Shown here piece after piece: positions 1-10,013 of a DNA stretch of 24,148 nucleotides. A program made the position numbers and the translations under genes. This DNA comes from Pigoraptor chileana. Its lineage: Eukaryota > Opisthokonta > Filasterea. The notes beneath the pieces were generated by a model. The model made no database searches and was not told the origin of the DNA. It worked only from the letters and a program-made list of their open reading frames with translations. Every line of letters begins with the position of its first letter. The first letter of the stretch is position 1. Where the stretch lies: contig CALSCR010002634.1 in the NCBI GenBank assembly GCA_943704495.1, positions 1 through 24,148 of the forward strand, written 5' to 3'.

Positions 1-71
1 GCGTGTTGTGTGTGTCGTGTGTTTTTGCGCCCTGTGCTCACGTGCTTTGCTTTTTGGTTGTCTCTCAACAG

Positions 72-118
72 AGGCCGCCGCTGCGCCCCGCCAAGACGAC
101 GATAGTATGAATCTGTAG
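72..118 (+). CDS. Possible terminal exon of an upstream + strand gene (partial)
   Basis: The first 71 bases look like the end of an intron: they are G/T-rich on the + strand and finish in a pyrimidine tract with CAACAG. After that acceptor, one frame (phase 1, entering codon completed by AG) reads GCC GCC GCT GCG CCC CGC CAA GAC GAC GAT AGT ATG AAT CTG TAG, giving a C-terminus xAAAAPRQDDDSMNL. The codon choice resembles the genes further right. The exon is very short, the rest of the gene is outside the window, and the product cannot be recognised. It could be chance, so I hold it weakly. Confidence 0.3.
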
Positions 119-526
119 AAGCGCTCGCGTTGCGTTGGCCTTTGTGTTGCATACCATAAAATCTGTAGAAAAAAACACACCGTAGAAAACACACACTCAA
201 CCAATGCTGTTGATCGATTTCACCCAACAATTGGCGAGAGATTGACCCTGCCTTCTCCAGGTCTCTGTTCTCAGAAATGGATTATATTGGTCGCTAAAAT
301 ACATGGCCATATGCTATAGCGACACAAGACGCAAAACCAAAAAAGCACAGAAAAAACAAAACTGAACGCACACACAAAGGCAAACAAACGCACATCACGC
401 CACGCACGCGCACGCACGCCCCGCACGCTCGCTATTCCATACCCCGCATTTAGTCGACTTATGCAGAGATCACCGTATATAGTCAACTACAGGTTGATTA
501 CAGTGGCATACGAGCACTGCATTGGG
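119..526. other. Intergenic, probable convergent 3' UTRs
   Basis: This lies between the possible + strand gene end at 118 and the RRP7 stop codon on the - strand. I see no coding exon. From about 330 to 430 the + strand is A/C-rich with interrupted CA and CGCACGCA runs. That strand bias matches the 3' flank of a - strand transcript (RRP7). An ATAAAA at about 164-169 could serve the upstream + gene as a poly(A) signal, but I cannot tell. Confidence 0.4.
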
Positions 527-1120
527 TCAGTATGGACGGAACTTGCGGGCTGCCTTCATCTGCGCAATCTTAACCTTATCCTCCTCAAACTTCTTTCGCA
601 GATCAGCGAGCTGGTCGCGGCGAGCCTCTCGTTGCTGGAACCTGACGATTCACAACACACACACACACCACATACGCACACACAACAACAACAGCAATAA
701 AAAGAGCACATGATTGGCAAGACTATAACCAATTTTCCGATTCGACACAGGTGATCTGCTTCAAATAAGCAGCGAACAAGTCAAGCAACAACAATTCCAT
801 TACACGAGAGAGCAACGCACAACGCACCTGTAGAAGTTGATGAGCTCCTTCTTCTTCTTCTGCCTCTTTGCGGCCGCTTCGTCCTCGTCCTCAACGGCGT
901 CCTTGCGCTTGTTCCGCACAACAGTCACCCACCCTTCATCGTCGGGTGCGGCCATCGAATCGCGATCCTTGCGCGCCTGATGACACGCATTACATTGGAA
1001 GAGCATCAGCTATGAGATATCGCCTGTCTGTTTGCTGTTATTACGGTAGACACCATACACACATACACTCACACAGACACATACATATACATACATGCAC
1101 ATGCGACATGCACATGCACC

Positions 1121-1151
<31 letters not shown>

Positions 1152-2133
1152 TCACCCATCCAAATACACACATCCCACATATAACAACCCACATACATAC
1201 GAGAAAGACCCATCCCCACACACACACACACACACACACACAATCAAATTTCGCTGAAGAGCAACGCACCTGATCCTGCGCCGCATCAAATCGAGCCATA
1301 AATTCATCCACTTCCGATTGCAGAGCGTCAATGTCTTTTCGCGCCGACTTTGCATCTGAAATCCACTCTGAAAACATTGGTTCGACCAGATATGTGTTGC
1401 GCGATGAGTCAACTTCAGTGCTTAGAAGGCAACATTGACTTGAAGCTGGCAATGAGAGCCAGACATAAAAAATTATTCGTGTGACCATACCTTACCCATC
1501 ATAGTCAACTAATTTGCCAACAAATCCACTCACTCTTCAATCCGATAGCATCGTGCGAAATGCCCTTGGTCAGTATAGTGACGCCCCACTTCTGCTTAAG
1601 TGCTTTAGAAACAGCCTTGTCTGTGTCGAGAACAACGTGCGCAGTCTGTTGGGTAATGGCATCTCGTTATTAGCTGCATACTCCGACTCACTATCCAGGC
1701 CAAGCACAGCATGCACAAGCACACTTGTCATGCATTTCCACTTACTCGGGTTCCGCCAACGCGGATCGCCTCATACGCATCGTCATCTGTCACACCCAAC
1801 GACCGTTCGTCATGTTCGCCAGCGACCACCGAAAAATACACGGCATCCACAGCTCCGCACGAAGCAAACACTTCTCGAATCGACTCCTCACTCGCCTCCC
1901 AAGGCACGTTTGCAGCAAACAATGTGCGTCCCTCAGGCAGATTTGTCTCATCTTTTTTAACGGCGTGTTTCTACATAAGAAACGGAGACGCTGGTGTCAG
2001 CAAATGGAATTGTACAGAGGGTTGCACAGCTTCGCAGTGACTGTGCGTCCATTACCTTGATATATAGATAGTGAACCGGCGCATCCTTGCGCGTTCTTAG
2101 CGACACAATCCTAAAGCCTGCCACAGAGTCCAT
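527..2133 (-). CDS. RRP7: Ribosomal RNA-processing protein 7 (RRP7A type), six exons
   Basis: RRP7 is a small-subunit processome factor needed in the nucleolus for early 18S rRNA maturation. Spliced CDS: complement of 2056-2133, 1746-1970, 1534-1645, 1270-1445, 828-976 and 527-641, 855 nt, 284 aa (human RRP7A is 280). The start ATG at 2133 gives MDSVAGFRIVSL, close to the family N-terminus. HYLYIK joins across intron 1 to KHAVKKDE, then EGRTLFAANVPW, the RRM-like N-domain. EWISDAKSARKDIDAL matches the family's KWISDYADS segment. DEGWVTVVR and KKKKELINFYR lead to the C-terminal RRP7 helix and the terminal RKFRPY, identical to human. All five introns are GT-AG and phase-consistent. The acceptor of exon 4 (1445) has an alternative AG that would drop nine to ten residues of poorly conserved linker. 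Intron 2 holds long (TG)n on the sense strand. An in-frame upstream ATG exists but lies outside the homologous region. Confidence 0.93.
1131..1242. repeat. (CA)n microsatellites inside RRP7 intron 2
   Basis: Two CA runs (about 1131-1146 and 1217-1242) are separated by imperfect CA/CATA-rich sequence. They lie in the intron 977-1269 of the - strand RRP7 gene. In the pre-mRNA they read as (UG)n, starting about 27 nt after the 5' splice site. Confidence 0.85.
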
Positions 2134-2410
2134 TTTCTCATTTGCATTCAACAGAAAAACAAATAGCAATGTCACATTTTGCATCTGAGGTGCAGTTCTT
2201 GTAGACAAACGCTAATCAGTATCGGCATTGTCAGCGGCACGTGACACTGGCACGAGGAGAGCCGTGTGTAAATTAGCCGACATCTCGCAATTTCACTGAT
2301 TAATTATTTTTATTTGCGAAATATCGGTTGAAATCGGGAGAGACGGCGTTTCGCATGGCTTTGTTCTGATTGGTTCTGCCGGCGGTACCCTAAAAAATAA
2401 TCATCCCTTT

Positions 2411-2434
2411 CCATAGTGATTCCATAGTGAGCGC
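2411..2434 (+). promoter_or_regulatory. Tandem ATAGTG motif, copy A
   Basis: CCATAGTGATTCCATAGTGA, followed by GCGC, carries two ATAGTG elements exactly 11 bp apart (2413 and 2424). It lies about 280 bp upstream of the RRP7 start. A 24-base block at 10059-10082 matches it at 20 positions with the same spacing, upstream of RAD21. No known factor is assigned; a binding site for a dimer or pair of proteins on one helical face is inferred. Confidence 0.35.
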
Positions 2435-2491
2435 TTGCACGGAGATTAAGCGTCTGCGCACTCGTGGGGCGGTGATGTCACAGTGGATTCG

Positions 2492-2508
2492 CCATAGTCC
2501 CACTATGG
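2492..2508. repeat. Inverted repeat CCATAGT-CCC-ACTATGG
   Basis: Perfect 7-bp arms around a 3-base spacer. The arms share CCATAGT with the tandem motif about 70 bp to the left, so this is probably part of the same regulatory cluster and not a hairpin with its own function. Confidence 0.45.
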
Positions 2509-2635
2509 AAAATGCAGGAGAACTGGAGCGAGTGGGGGAATATGGGGCGATTACGCACCCCGTTCATATTACTGCGCTCGAGGGGAGTCCGGGGTGCCCC
2601 TCCCGCCATTTTCATTGATTGGAGGAACTCCCCGC

Positions 2636-2687
2636 GTGTGTGTGTGTGTGTGTGCGTCGATGTGTGCGTGTGTGTGTGTGTGTGTGC
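2636..2687. repeat. (TG)n microsatellite, interrupted
   Basis: Two TG runs (2636-2655 and about 2661-2687) are separated by GCGTCGA-like interruptions, in the region upstream of the ENT transporter. No coding role is seen. Confidence 0.8.
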
Positions 2688-3171
2688 CGGTGTGCGAGGG
2701 AGCATCACACTTTACCGCTTCAGCACAATACGCCAGTTGTGCTGTCCCGACAGAATAGCGGCACTTGTTGCACTCTGTTCTTTCAGGCTTTCCCCGGTCA
2801 TTTCAGCCGATCCCGCGTCACTGCGTACTCGCAACGCTTTGCGATTGCAACAACTTGCAAAACTACAGCGGATCAGTGACAGTTGGACAGAATTCATTCC
2901 GTAAAAACTGCAACGACCTCCGGTTGGCTTGTGCTGTTGTGCGGATCGTCCGCTAGTCTATCCGCTGTAAAGCTAGCCTGGCCTTCTCTCCTCTGTCTAC
3001 CCCCCCCCCCGCGCCTGCCCGTGATGCCGTTCATTGCCGTATTGCATTGAATTCAAGCCTGCCGCAAACCCCGACCATCGAGATCTGCGATCCCGGCTTG
3101 ACGCTGACTGACACGCACAGAGCACATCAACCGATTGCCTGTGCGCTGAAAAAGACTTTTAAAAACCAATC

Positions 3172-4919
3172 ATGCGGCGTCAGTCGGATAAGCTGTCGTT
3201 TGCGCAGCCGCCGCCTTCGCCATTGGGTGCGGAGAAGGTGCCCCTGCTGTACGATGTCGAGCGTGTCAGCATCTCCTCGGATGATTCCATCCTTGGGCGA
3301 CAGACATCGCGGTATCAAAGTCTTCCGACCGATGTGTCGGTGAGTCGAGTACAGATCGCAATGTGTCACTAAGCTATCTTGTTTGCACAGTTGCGCACAC
3401 GTTTTCGCCATTGATATGCGCTCTAGACACTATCTTTAATCTCTTTCTTCGTGTGCCCCTCCCCCTCATATGCGGGAATTGATTGATTGCGCAGGAAGCC
3501 GGACCGTGCCCTCCCGACAGATTCAACCTTGCGTACTTAATTATGTTTATTCAAGGCGTCGGAATGCTTTTTCCGTGGAACATGTTCATCACGGCGACAG
3601 ACTATTACCAGTCGCGATTCGACAACTCTTCGTTTGCGGACAACTTCGAGCTGTACTTTACGTTCACATTTCAGGCGGCGAATATCATTATGCTTCTTTT
3701 CACCGTGCGATTTCAGCATCTCTTTAGCGTGTCGACGCGTATTTTTGTGCCGCTGTTCGTGCAGCTTGCCGTATTTTCCCTGACCACGGCCCTCGTAAAG
3801 GTCGAAGACATCAGCACAAACACATTCTTTTTCATTACGATGGCGTGTGTCGTGGCTGCGGGTGCGATGACCGCGTTTCTTCAGGGTGGCATTTTTGGCC
3901 TCGCTGGTACTCTGCCGTTTAAGTACGTGCAGGCTGTCATGGGCGGACAGGTGAGAGGCATTGAATGTTTTCCTGGAAGCAAGATAATTTCATACGGATC
4001 TGATGATGGCTATGTATTGTGTACTGTGTTTGACTCATTGACTTGAGTCCTGCGTACTCTTTTGTGGATGTGGAGTTCATTGGCATAGCACCCAAGGCAC
4101 TGACATTGAGTCCCCCCCTCTCCCCCCCCCCCACACACTCTCCCACTTTTAAACCAGGCGCTTGGTGCCATCATTGTGTCGGTGACCAGCATCATAACAA
4201 TTGCCGTCGGAGAAAGCAAACAGACGAGTGCCCTTGCCTTTTTCAGCGTGTCTGTGGCCGTCATTGCCATTTGCATCATTTCGTATGCCATGATGCTGCG
4301 TCTTCCCTTCATCATCTACCACCTTGAGATGCGTGCCCCGGAGTCGATCAACAAGGACGTCGCCCGCTCGTTTGCCTTTACCGATACCTTTCGCAGGATC
4401 CGTGGCCTTGCCTTCTGGGTCGGTTACAACTTCTTTATCACACTCGCCCTCTTTCCCAGCATTACAGCGAGCGTCAAAACAAGCAACAACTTCAACCATA
4501 ATCTCTTTGTGCCAATCTACAACTTTCTCGGGTTCAACGTCGGTGACTTTTTGGGTCGTCACTCTGCGGGATACTTCCAGCGGCCAGGCCCCGACCGTCT
4601 GTGGATCCCGATCGCGTTGCGAACTATATTTGTTCCCCTTTTCATGTTCTGCAACGTCGAGAATTCGCGGTTCCCGACTGCCTTCCACAACGACGCCTTC
4701 CCGGTGATCTTTATGATCGTGTTTGCCACCACAAACGGATATCTTGGATCGCTGGCAATGATGTACGGGCCAGCGCAGGTGCCCCAGGCGGAAAAGGAGG
4801 TCGCAGGCACTATGATGGTGTTTGCGCTGACGCTCGGGCTCGGATTGGGTTCGGTGTCGTCGTTTGGCGTCAAGGCCATTCTGACGGGCCAAAACCCCTT
4901 CATCAGCTCCAGCACTTAA
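3172..4919 (+). CDS. Equilibrative nucleoside transporter (SLC29/ENT family), three exons
   Basis: An ENT-family membrane protein that would carry nucleosides by facilitated diffusion. Spliced CDS: 3172-3339, 3495-3950 and 4158-4919, 461 aa (human ENT1 is 456). Both introns are phase 0, GTGAGT...GCAG and GTGAGA...CCAG. The N-terminal 60 residues are hydrophilic and cytosolic, with PPPSP. TM1 carries the family signature GVGMLFPWNMFITA (residues about 77-90, PWN at 83-85). Several hydrophobic segments follow, then a central polar loop (about 259-283) between the first and second transmembrane groups. The second half holds NVGDFLGR and NGYLGSLAMMYGP (about 401-412), matching ENT1 segments, then QAEKEVAGTMMVF. 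A small hydrophilic C-terminus ends SSST. Family assignment is firm; substrate range (nucleosides or bases) and membrane (plasma or organelle) cannot be read from sequence. Confidence 0.93.
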
Positions 4920-5514
4920 GATGAGGAAGATGCGCCTTTTGTGCAACAGGCTGGGAGCAACGCACGCGTTTTTGTTGTGGTGTTTGTCTGTGTGGCATGT
5001 GCATTTTGCGTTTGGTGCTGTTCTGTGTTCGCTATTGATCAAGGGAACTGCTGTCAGTACCCTTGCTATTGATGTGTTGCTGTGTGCTGCTGTTGTATGG
5101 CTCGCGTCGTGCGTCGTGCGTTATGTGTGTGGGATCGTATCTGAGAGAGAGAGTGCAGTGTGAATTACTTTCTGCAAATCTTTGTGGGTGCCTTTAGCGT
5201 GTCCCAAAATGGATGGACTCGTTTGAGGGCAATACAGACATATTTGTGACACCGAACGGAACAACATTCTTATTCCGTGTACAAATCTGAGGTGACAGCA
5301 GCCGCCACTACTGGAGCACAATTGCTACGTATCAAAGTAAGAAAGTGCGAATGGAAGGAAGGCGAACGATGTACGACTGAAAGTACCTGTAAATGGCAGT
5401 AAATTAAGTTTACTATGTAAGCTTATCTTGATTCTATAAATAACCCTAGCAATCCAAATTTAGACGGTTACAATTTTACGCGGGAATCGTCAAATGGAAT
5501 GCCGAAAAGTTCCA

Positions 5515-5547
<33 letters not shown>

Positions 5548-5721
5548 CGGCATTGACCAGAGGCGGCACGCTATATCATATAATATCTTTCCGACACAAT
5601 TATAAACCAATGCCAACTTGATTGGGGGAAGTGCTGTGTATTAGTCAGCGGACAATGTGACGGCTGTCTTTGAGCACAACAACGGCGGCGTGTGCCAACA
5701 GGCACCTTCAAATCTTGCACA
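4920..5721. other. Intergenic, ENT 3' UTR and upstream region of the Scm3/HJURP-like gene
   Basis: The first 250 bases after the ENT stop are G/T-rich on +, as expected of a + strand 3' UTR. An 80-codon open frame at 4921-5163 has no similarity or splice context and is rejected. TATAAATA occurs at about 5436-5443. CGCGGGAA at about 5479-5486 resembles an E2F core. A perfect (CA)15 lies at 5517-5546. No exon recognised. Confidence 0.5.
5517..5546. repeat. (CA)15 microsatellite
   Basis: Fifteen uninterrupted CA dinucleotides in the spacer between two + strand genes. Confidence 0.95.
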
Positions 5722-6985
5722 ATGACGAGGGGAGGATCCAAAGAGTCGTACTTTGCATTGCGCAAAAGACGAATCAAGGAGAGTTTCAACTCGTCCATGC
5801 AAAATATATTCGACAAGGTGAGTCTTATTCTTCTATTGTTCGATGCTCAGATTGCAGTTGCTTGTTGTGGCGACATGAAAAATATCAGTAGGAAACAAGG
5901 ATTCTATCGCAAGCTGACGTGCAACATGGTTATTTATAATGCACTTGTTAAAATGTTTTTTTTTGTAATTATATTATATCGTCTTGCCGTTGCAGTATGA
6001 TCGTCAGTTTAAAAACAGCGATGTCGTTGATCTCAAAAGCATGACAGTGTCTGAAGAAAAGGGATTCCTGCGCGACGCCGACGTCCATCTTTTCGGATCG
6101 ACGTTCAAAAAGCCGCGCCGCAAGGGAAGACTTGTTGCGCAACTTTCTGAGGTTGGCGATGATTTTGAGGACAAAGGAAGTGCCGCTTACTTTCGGGATG
6201 ATATAAGTGATGACGATGTTGATGATTACCAACCTTCCGATCGCCGTGTTTCGGGCGAATCGAACCGCCGCGTGGAGCGCACTCGCAGTTCACCGATAAG
6301 ACTTGCATCTAAATCACCCTGGAAACAGAATGCAGAACCTGTCGGGAGCGCAGAAAAGTTGGAACGTTCATCTGTTGTTTATTCGCCGTCTGCGACTCGG
6401 AAAAGTGCCGCAAAACAGGGGAGCGAAGTGGGATATGGTGGATCTTCTGGATATGACGCCGACGTCAATCGCCTGATGTCGGCATTGTCACAGTCGGCTG
6501 GCGCAGATGAGGCTGCACTTGGCGGAGACGCAGTTGGTGAGGACGACTATTGTGGACGCGGCGCTGACGCAAAGAAACGAAGTGCGGCGGGTGGCAAAGT
6601 AACGGCGGCAATTGCATCCTCGCCAAAAGCGGCGCCACGTGGGCCGGGGCGACCGCGAGCAGCCGACAAGCGACTGAGCGGTGACTTTGATGAAGCCTTT
6701 TCCAGTGCGGAGGAGGATGCTGTGCGTGTTGCGAGTGTACAGCGTGTGGATAAAAAACGCAAGGGAGAGGTCGTGCATCGGTCGCCGAAAAAGCGTGCCA
6801 AACGAGAACTGTTTGCGGAGGAATCTGCGGTTGAAAAGAGAGTGACGACGGCCACCCACAAGAGGGCAGACGCACCACGTGATACTGTAGATCGTTCCGC
6901 GCCGCGCGGCGTCGTTGGTGGGGAGTGTGCTGGGCCTGGTGCATGCACAAAGGTGTTTTGTTTTAAGTGTGCGATGGGTGTTTAG
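5722..6985 (+). CDS. Scm3/HJURP-like CENP-A chaperone candidate with AT-hook-like motif and C-terminal Cys cluster, two exons
   Basis: Spliced CDS: 5722-5817 and 5996-6985, 361 aa; the intron is phase 0, GTGAGT...TTGCAG. Residues about 14-55 read LRKRRIKESFNSSMQNIFDK, then YDRQFKNSDVVDLKSMTV and GFLR. This lines up with the N-terminal histone-binding segment of human HJURP (LRASRRRFQRRMQRLIEKYN, then QPFEDTPVVQMATLTYE). The same layout (helix, KY, acidic DxVDL, short strand) is found in fungal Scm3. That family escorts the centromeric histone H3 variant to centromeres. The rest is low-complexity, basic and acidic, with several Ser-Pro sites. PRGPGRPR (246-253) is AT-hook-like. A basic stretch (KKRKGEV, SPKKRAKREL) could be a nuclear signal. 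The end has C-x5-C-x4-C-x2-C (Cys 343, 349, 354, 357). An alternative start ten codons upstream (5692) is possible. The match is from memory over a short region, so the family call is probable and not certain. Confidence 0.68.
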
Positions 6986-7491
6986 CGCATCTCGCTTGAA
7001 GCGGCCGCTCTATTCGTTTTGCGTTTGGTTTTTTCTTCGTTTGTTTTGGAATGCTCGCGGTTCTTTGCAATTGCTTTGTTTTGGTTCGTCTTTCCTTCCC
7101 ATGCCCTGTGCCCTGTCGATGCTGCGTGTGGGTGTGTTGCTGTTTGTTGTTGCGTCTAGTCTGCGCGTGCGTGCGCGTGCCACTCACTGTATGCCGAATG
7201 TAATTTTCCCTGTCCAAGGGCACCGCCTCACTCAGTCCTTTAGTATGGCTTATCTCCGAATGCCCAATACTGCAATCGGCACTGTGCATGTGTGTGCAAG
7301 GGTGGATGGGGTCACACGATGCAGAACTCGCGGAATCGTATTTTGGGCCTCATTTATTTGGACCTCGGGTCCTTCATAGAGGAGAGAGTGGGTTTAGAGA
7401 TGCGACAGAAAAGACAAACGCAGACGCACGCACACGCAAGATTCACACACGCGGGATACAAGACACAGTGACAGCGAGCAGACAAGTCGAC
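6986..7491. other. Convergent intergenic region between Scm3/HJURP-like gene and RAD21
   Basis: About 500 bp between two stop codons. The left part (6990-7160) is T/G-rich on + (3' UTR of the + gene). The right part (7400-7455) is A/C-rich with CGCACGCACACGCA (3' UTR of the - strand RAD21). This switch in strand bias marks roughly where the two transcripts meet. No coding exon is supported. Confidence 0.5.
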
Positions 7492-9718
7492 TCAGGCGCG
7501 CGAAACAAGGCGCTCTGTCGGTGACACGAGAATGTCCTCGTACGGTTTGCGTTGTTCGACATCAATGTAACCCTTTGTCTTGAGCACGAGCACCTCAAAG
7601 AACGACGACGCGGCCGTCTTGCGGTCCTTTGTGCGCACAAGCGACTTGAGGCGAATGGGTGTCGGATCAGACTCAAACTCCTTCCGCAGCATCTGCATCA
7701 TGCGCTGCGTGCGGCGGCTCCATCCCTTCTCGCCCTCGCCGTGCCCCTGGCCATCCTCGCCCTCAGGAAGAGTAACGTCAATCGGGTCAATCGTCGCCGC
7801 GCGCCCGCCAATATCAGCGATCTCACTCGCATCGGCTTCAGCCCTCAAAGGCGCAACGACCTCATCGTTCTGCGCAGATTCCTTTGGCACATCTGTCTCG
7901 CCCGTCTGGGCCGGATCTGCCCCGTAGTCGTAGTCGCCACCACCAAGATAGTCATCCACGGGCGCAAATTCGCCAAATGTGTCGTTATTGCGCGATTCGT
8001 CGAGGGCAGACGTCTCCACTGCAGCGGGCGTGGAAGCAGCCGCTGCACGCTCGCGGGCAGAAGCAGGCGCACGGGTGACGGGAGGGCGGAGAACCGACTT
8101 GACCGAGCTGGCAATCGAGCGACACAGGTCCATGTTCATCCCCATTCCAAATGAGGCAGGAACTGACAGAAGGAAGTCGATGCCTCCGTCATTGAACTCC
8201 CTGGATGGATATAAGAAGGCACCAATGCAGCTTTCAGTCAACAACTTGCCATTTTGATCGAAGCCAATGCAGATAAAACAAAGACAAACGAATATGCCCA
8301 CCTGCGGTACATGCCACGCTTGGTGCGAGGAGCAAACACGTCATATTCACGCGTGTGGGAGAGTGTGTTGTCACATTGGCGCCTGAGTTCCTCAGGGCTC
8401 AATTCAACGTCCTCATCAATAACGAGCTTTCTCTTGCGACGCTGCTGTGCAACCCTACGCAATAAACATACAACGGTACATTAGCACAGCATTTAAAGAG
8501 TGCGTTCATCGCTCAACGTCATCACTAATAACGAGGTCTCACTTTGCAATAGGTGTTGCTGGCTCTTCGACACGCATGGACTCTTGAAGAGGCGCGTCGG
8601 GCAGGTCCATATTGGGCGCTTGACCAAAGTCGTAGTCGCCACCCCCAAAGCCAAAGTCGGCATCGCCTCCAAGATCCATCGGGACGGCGTCCGTATCTTT
8701 GTTCAAAGCATCGTAGCCATACTGTTCAGGCAGCTAAGAACACACAATAACAGGTATAGGAGACAATTAGTACATTGTCACCACCATTAAGGGGCTTCTA
8801 AGAGACGCAAAAGAAACCACACACAAACGTAGGAATAGAGAGCCAATTACCTTGATGCTCGTGTTAGCGTCCTTGTTGATTGAGTCATTGGGACCACGGT
8901 CGGCCTGCAGACTGAGGGGATCGAACCGGGCGCTGACGTCATTCGCATTGTCGCGGAGACGTTCGACCTCAACCGATTGATTTGCAGTCATTCCAGCAAC
9001 GCTGACATCACCACCGAAAAGATATCCCGAGTCTTCGCCGAATCCATCGTCCACTTCCATGCGGTCGTCATGGATGGCGAGCGTTTGGAAAGGATTTTCG
9101 CGAAGAGTTATGTCCTCGCGACGCGACACAGTCACACAGATTTGGTTTTCTTCTTGAAGACGACTGCAAAGACACACAAAGGAAGAAATTTTAGTAAACG
9201 CTTCAGAAAGAACAACATCGTACGAGATAAAGATACGGTGCTATACTCACTCGAGGTCTATCTCGGGAAAATCCACATCAAACTCGTTGAAGTTATCCTG
9301 GAGGGTGATGGCGTTGTGGTGTGCGGTTGTGCTATCCGCAGGGAGATCAATGACACCGGGACGGAACGCGTTGTTGATCTTGGTCATTGCAGAGCTGCAG
9401 TCGGCGAGAAGGAATTTCGCCTGCATAATTGTATTCCAATTCGCCAGTCAGCAATGAACGACAAAAAGCATGAATAATATTGCAAGAGAGCGCCAAGTGG
9501 GTACGAACCTTGAAGGAGTAGATGCGAACGACACCAAGGAGCAAGTGGCTCGACATGCGGAGAGCCATAGGAGTTTGAGGCGTGATGATCGAGTTGACGG
9601 ACGATTGGATGTTCGTTTGAATGATGTGCACACGACTAAGTTTGCGGTCCCAATGGGCGGCAAGCCAGATGGACCCAAGCGGCCCCTGCTTTTGCAGGAC
9701 AAGATGAGAAAAGAACAT
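7492..9718 (-). CDS. RAD21: Cohesin subunit RAD21/SCC1 (alpha-kleisin), six exons
   Basis: RAD21 closes the SMC1-SMC3 ring and holds sister chromatids together until separase cuts it. Spliced CDS: complement of 9509-9718, 9251-9420, 8851-9163, 8543-8733, 8302-8454 and 7492-8200, 581 aa (human 631). The N-terminal kleisin domain (1-about 105) starts [20 protein letters not shown] and includes [17 protein letters not shown] and FRPGVIDLP, nearly as in animals. EDITLRE (143-149) follows. SVEVER (190-195) fits the separase consensus (S/D)xExxR, close to the position of the first human site (R172). The middle is acidic and glycine-rich ([11 protein letters not shown] and GGGDYDYG). [20 protein letters not shown] matches the KRRKLIVDE region. 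The C-terminal winged helix starts at [12 protein letters not shown], contains [15 protein letters not shown], and ends YEDILVSP, with about ten extra residues. All introns are GT-AG with matching phases. The mitotic (not Rec8) type is favoured by the FFSHLVL and winged-helix sequences. Confidence 0.95.
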
Positions 9719-10013
9719 TTTCGAAGCTCAATATCCCAGATTGGGACCCGTCGAATGGATGTGAGCCCCTAACCTTTAGGATTTGATCGCGAGTGGATTC
9801 AAATTTTAAATTTTACAAACGTTGAACACAAAACTAGAAAGCGGTCAAAACAATTGGAGTCGTGATTAGTCCGAGGAGACACAGTTGCTTTAAACTGTTC
9901 CTGGCGAGGATTGTGTTGACAATCGCAAGTGGATGCGAGTGTGCTTTGCGTCAGTTTTGTCTTGTTTGTGCATGCAGTGTGTGTGAGTGCGGCATGTCAT
10001 GTTTTTTTGTGTT

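Larger units (their letters stand above)
2134..3171. other. Head-to-head intergenic region RRP7 / ENT transporter
   Basis: About 1 kb separates the two divergent start codons. It is presumably a bidirectional promoter plus 5' UTRs. It contains an AT-rich patch (2300-2320), a tandem ATAGTG motif (2413-2429), a short palindrome (2492-2508), a (TG)n region (2636-2687) and an 11-base C run (3000-3010). Short open frames occur, but none shows family similarity, splice-supported continuation or biased codon use, so I call no gene here. Confidence 0.6.

Noticed and set aside
1069-1240. Cys/Val repeat peptides (CVCVCV) in several frames
   Set aside because: These are translations of CA/TG microsatellites in an intron, not genes.
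4149-5042. A 297-codon open frame antisense to the ENT transporter
   Set aside because: It covers exon 3 of a well-supported gene and has no family features; its His/Lys/Asp content reflects the reversed codons of membrane segments.
4921-5163. 80-codon open frame starting one base after the ENT stop
   Set aside because: It lies in the T/G-rich 3' flank, has Cys/Val/Trp-rich composition typical of translated TG-rich DNA, and shows no homology.
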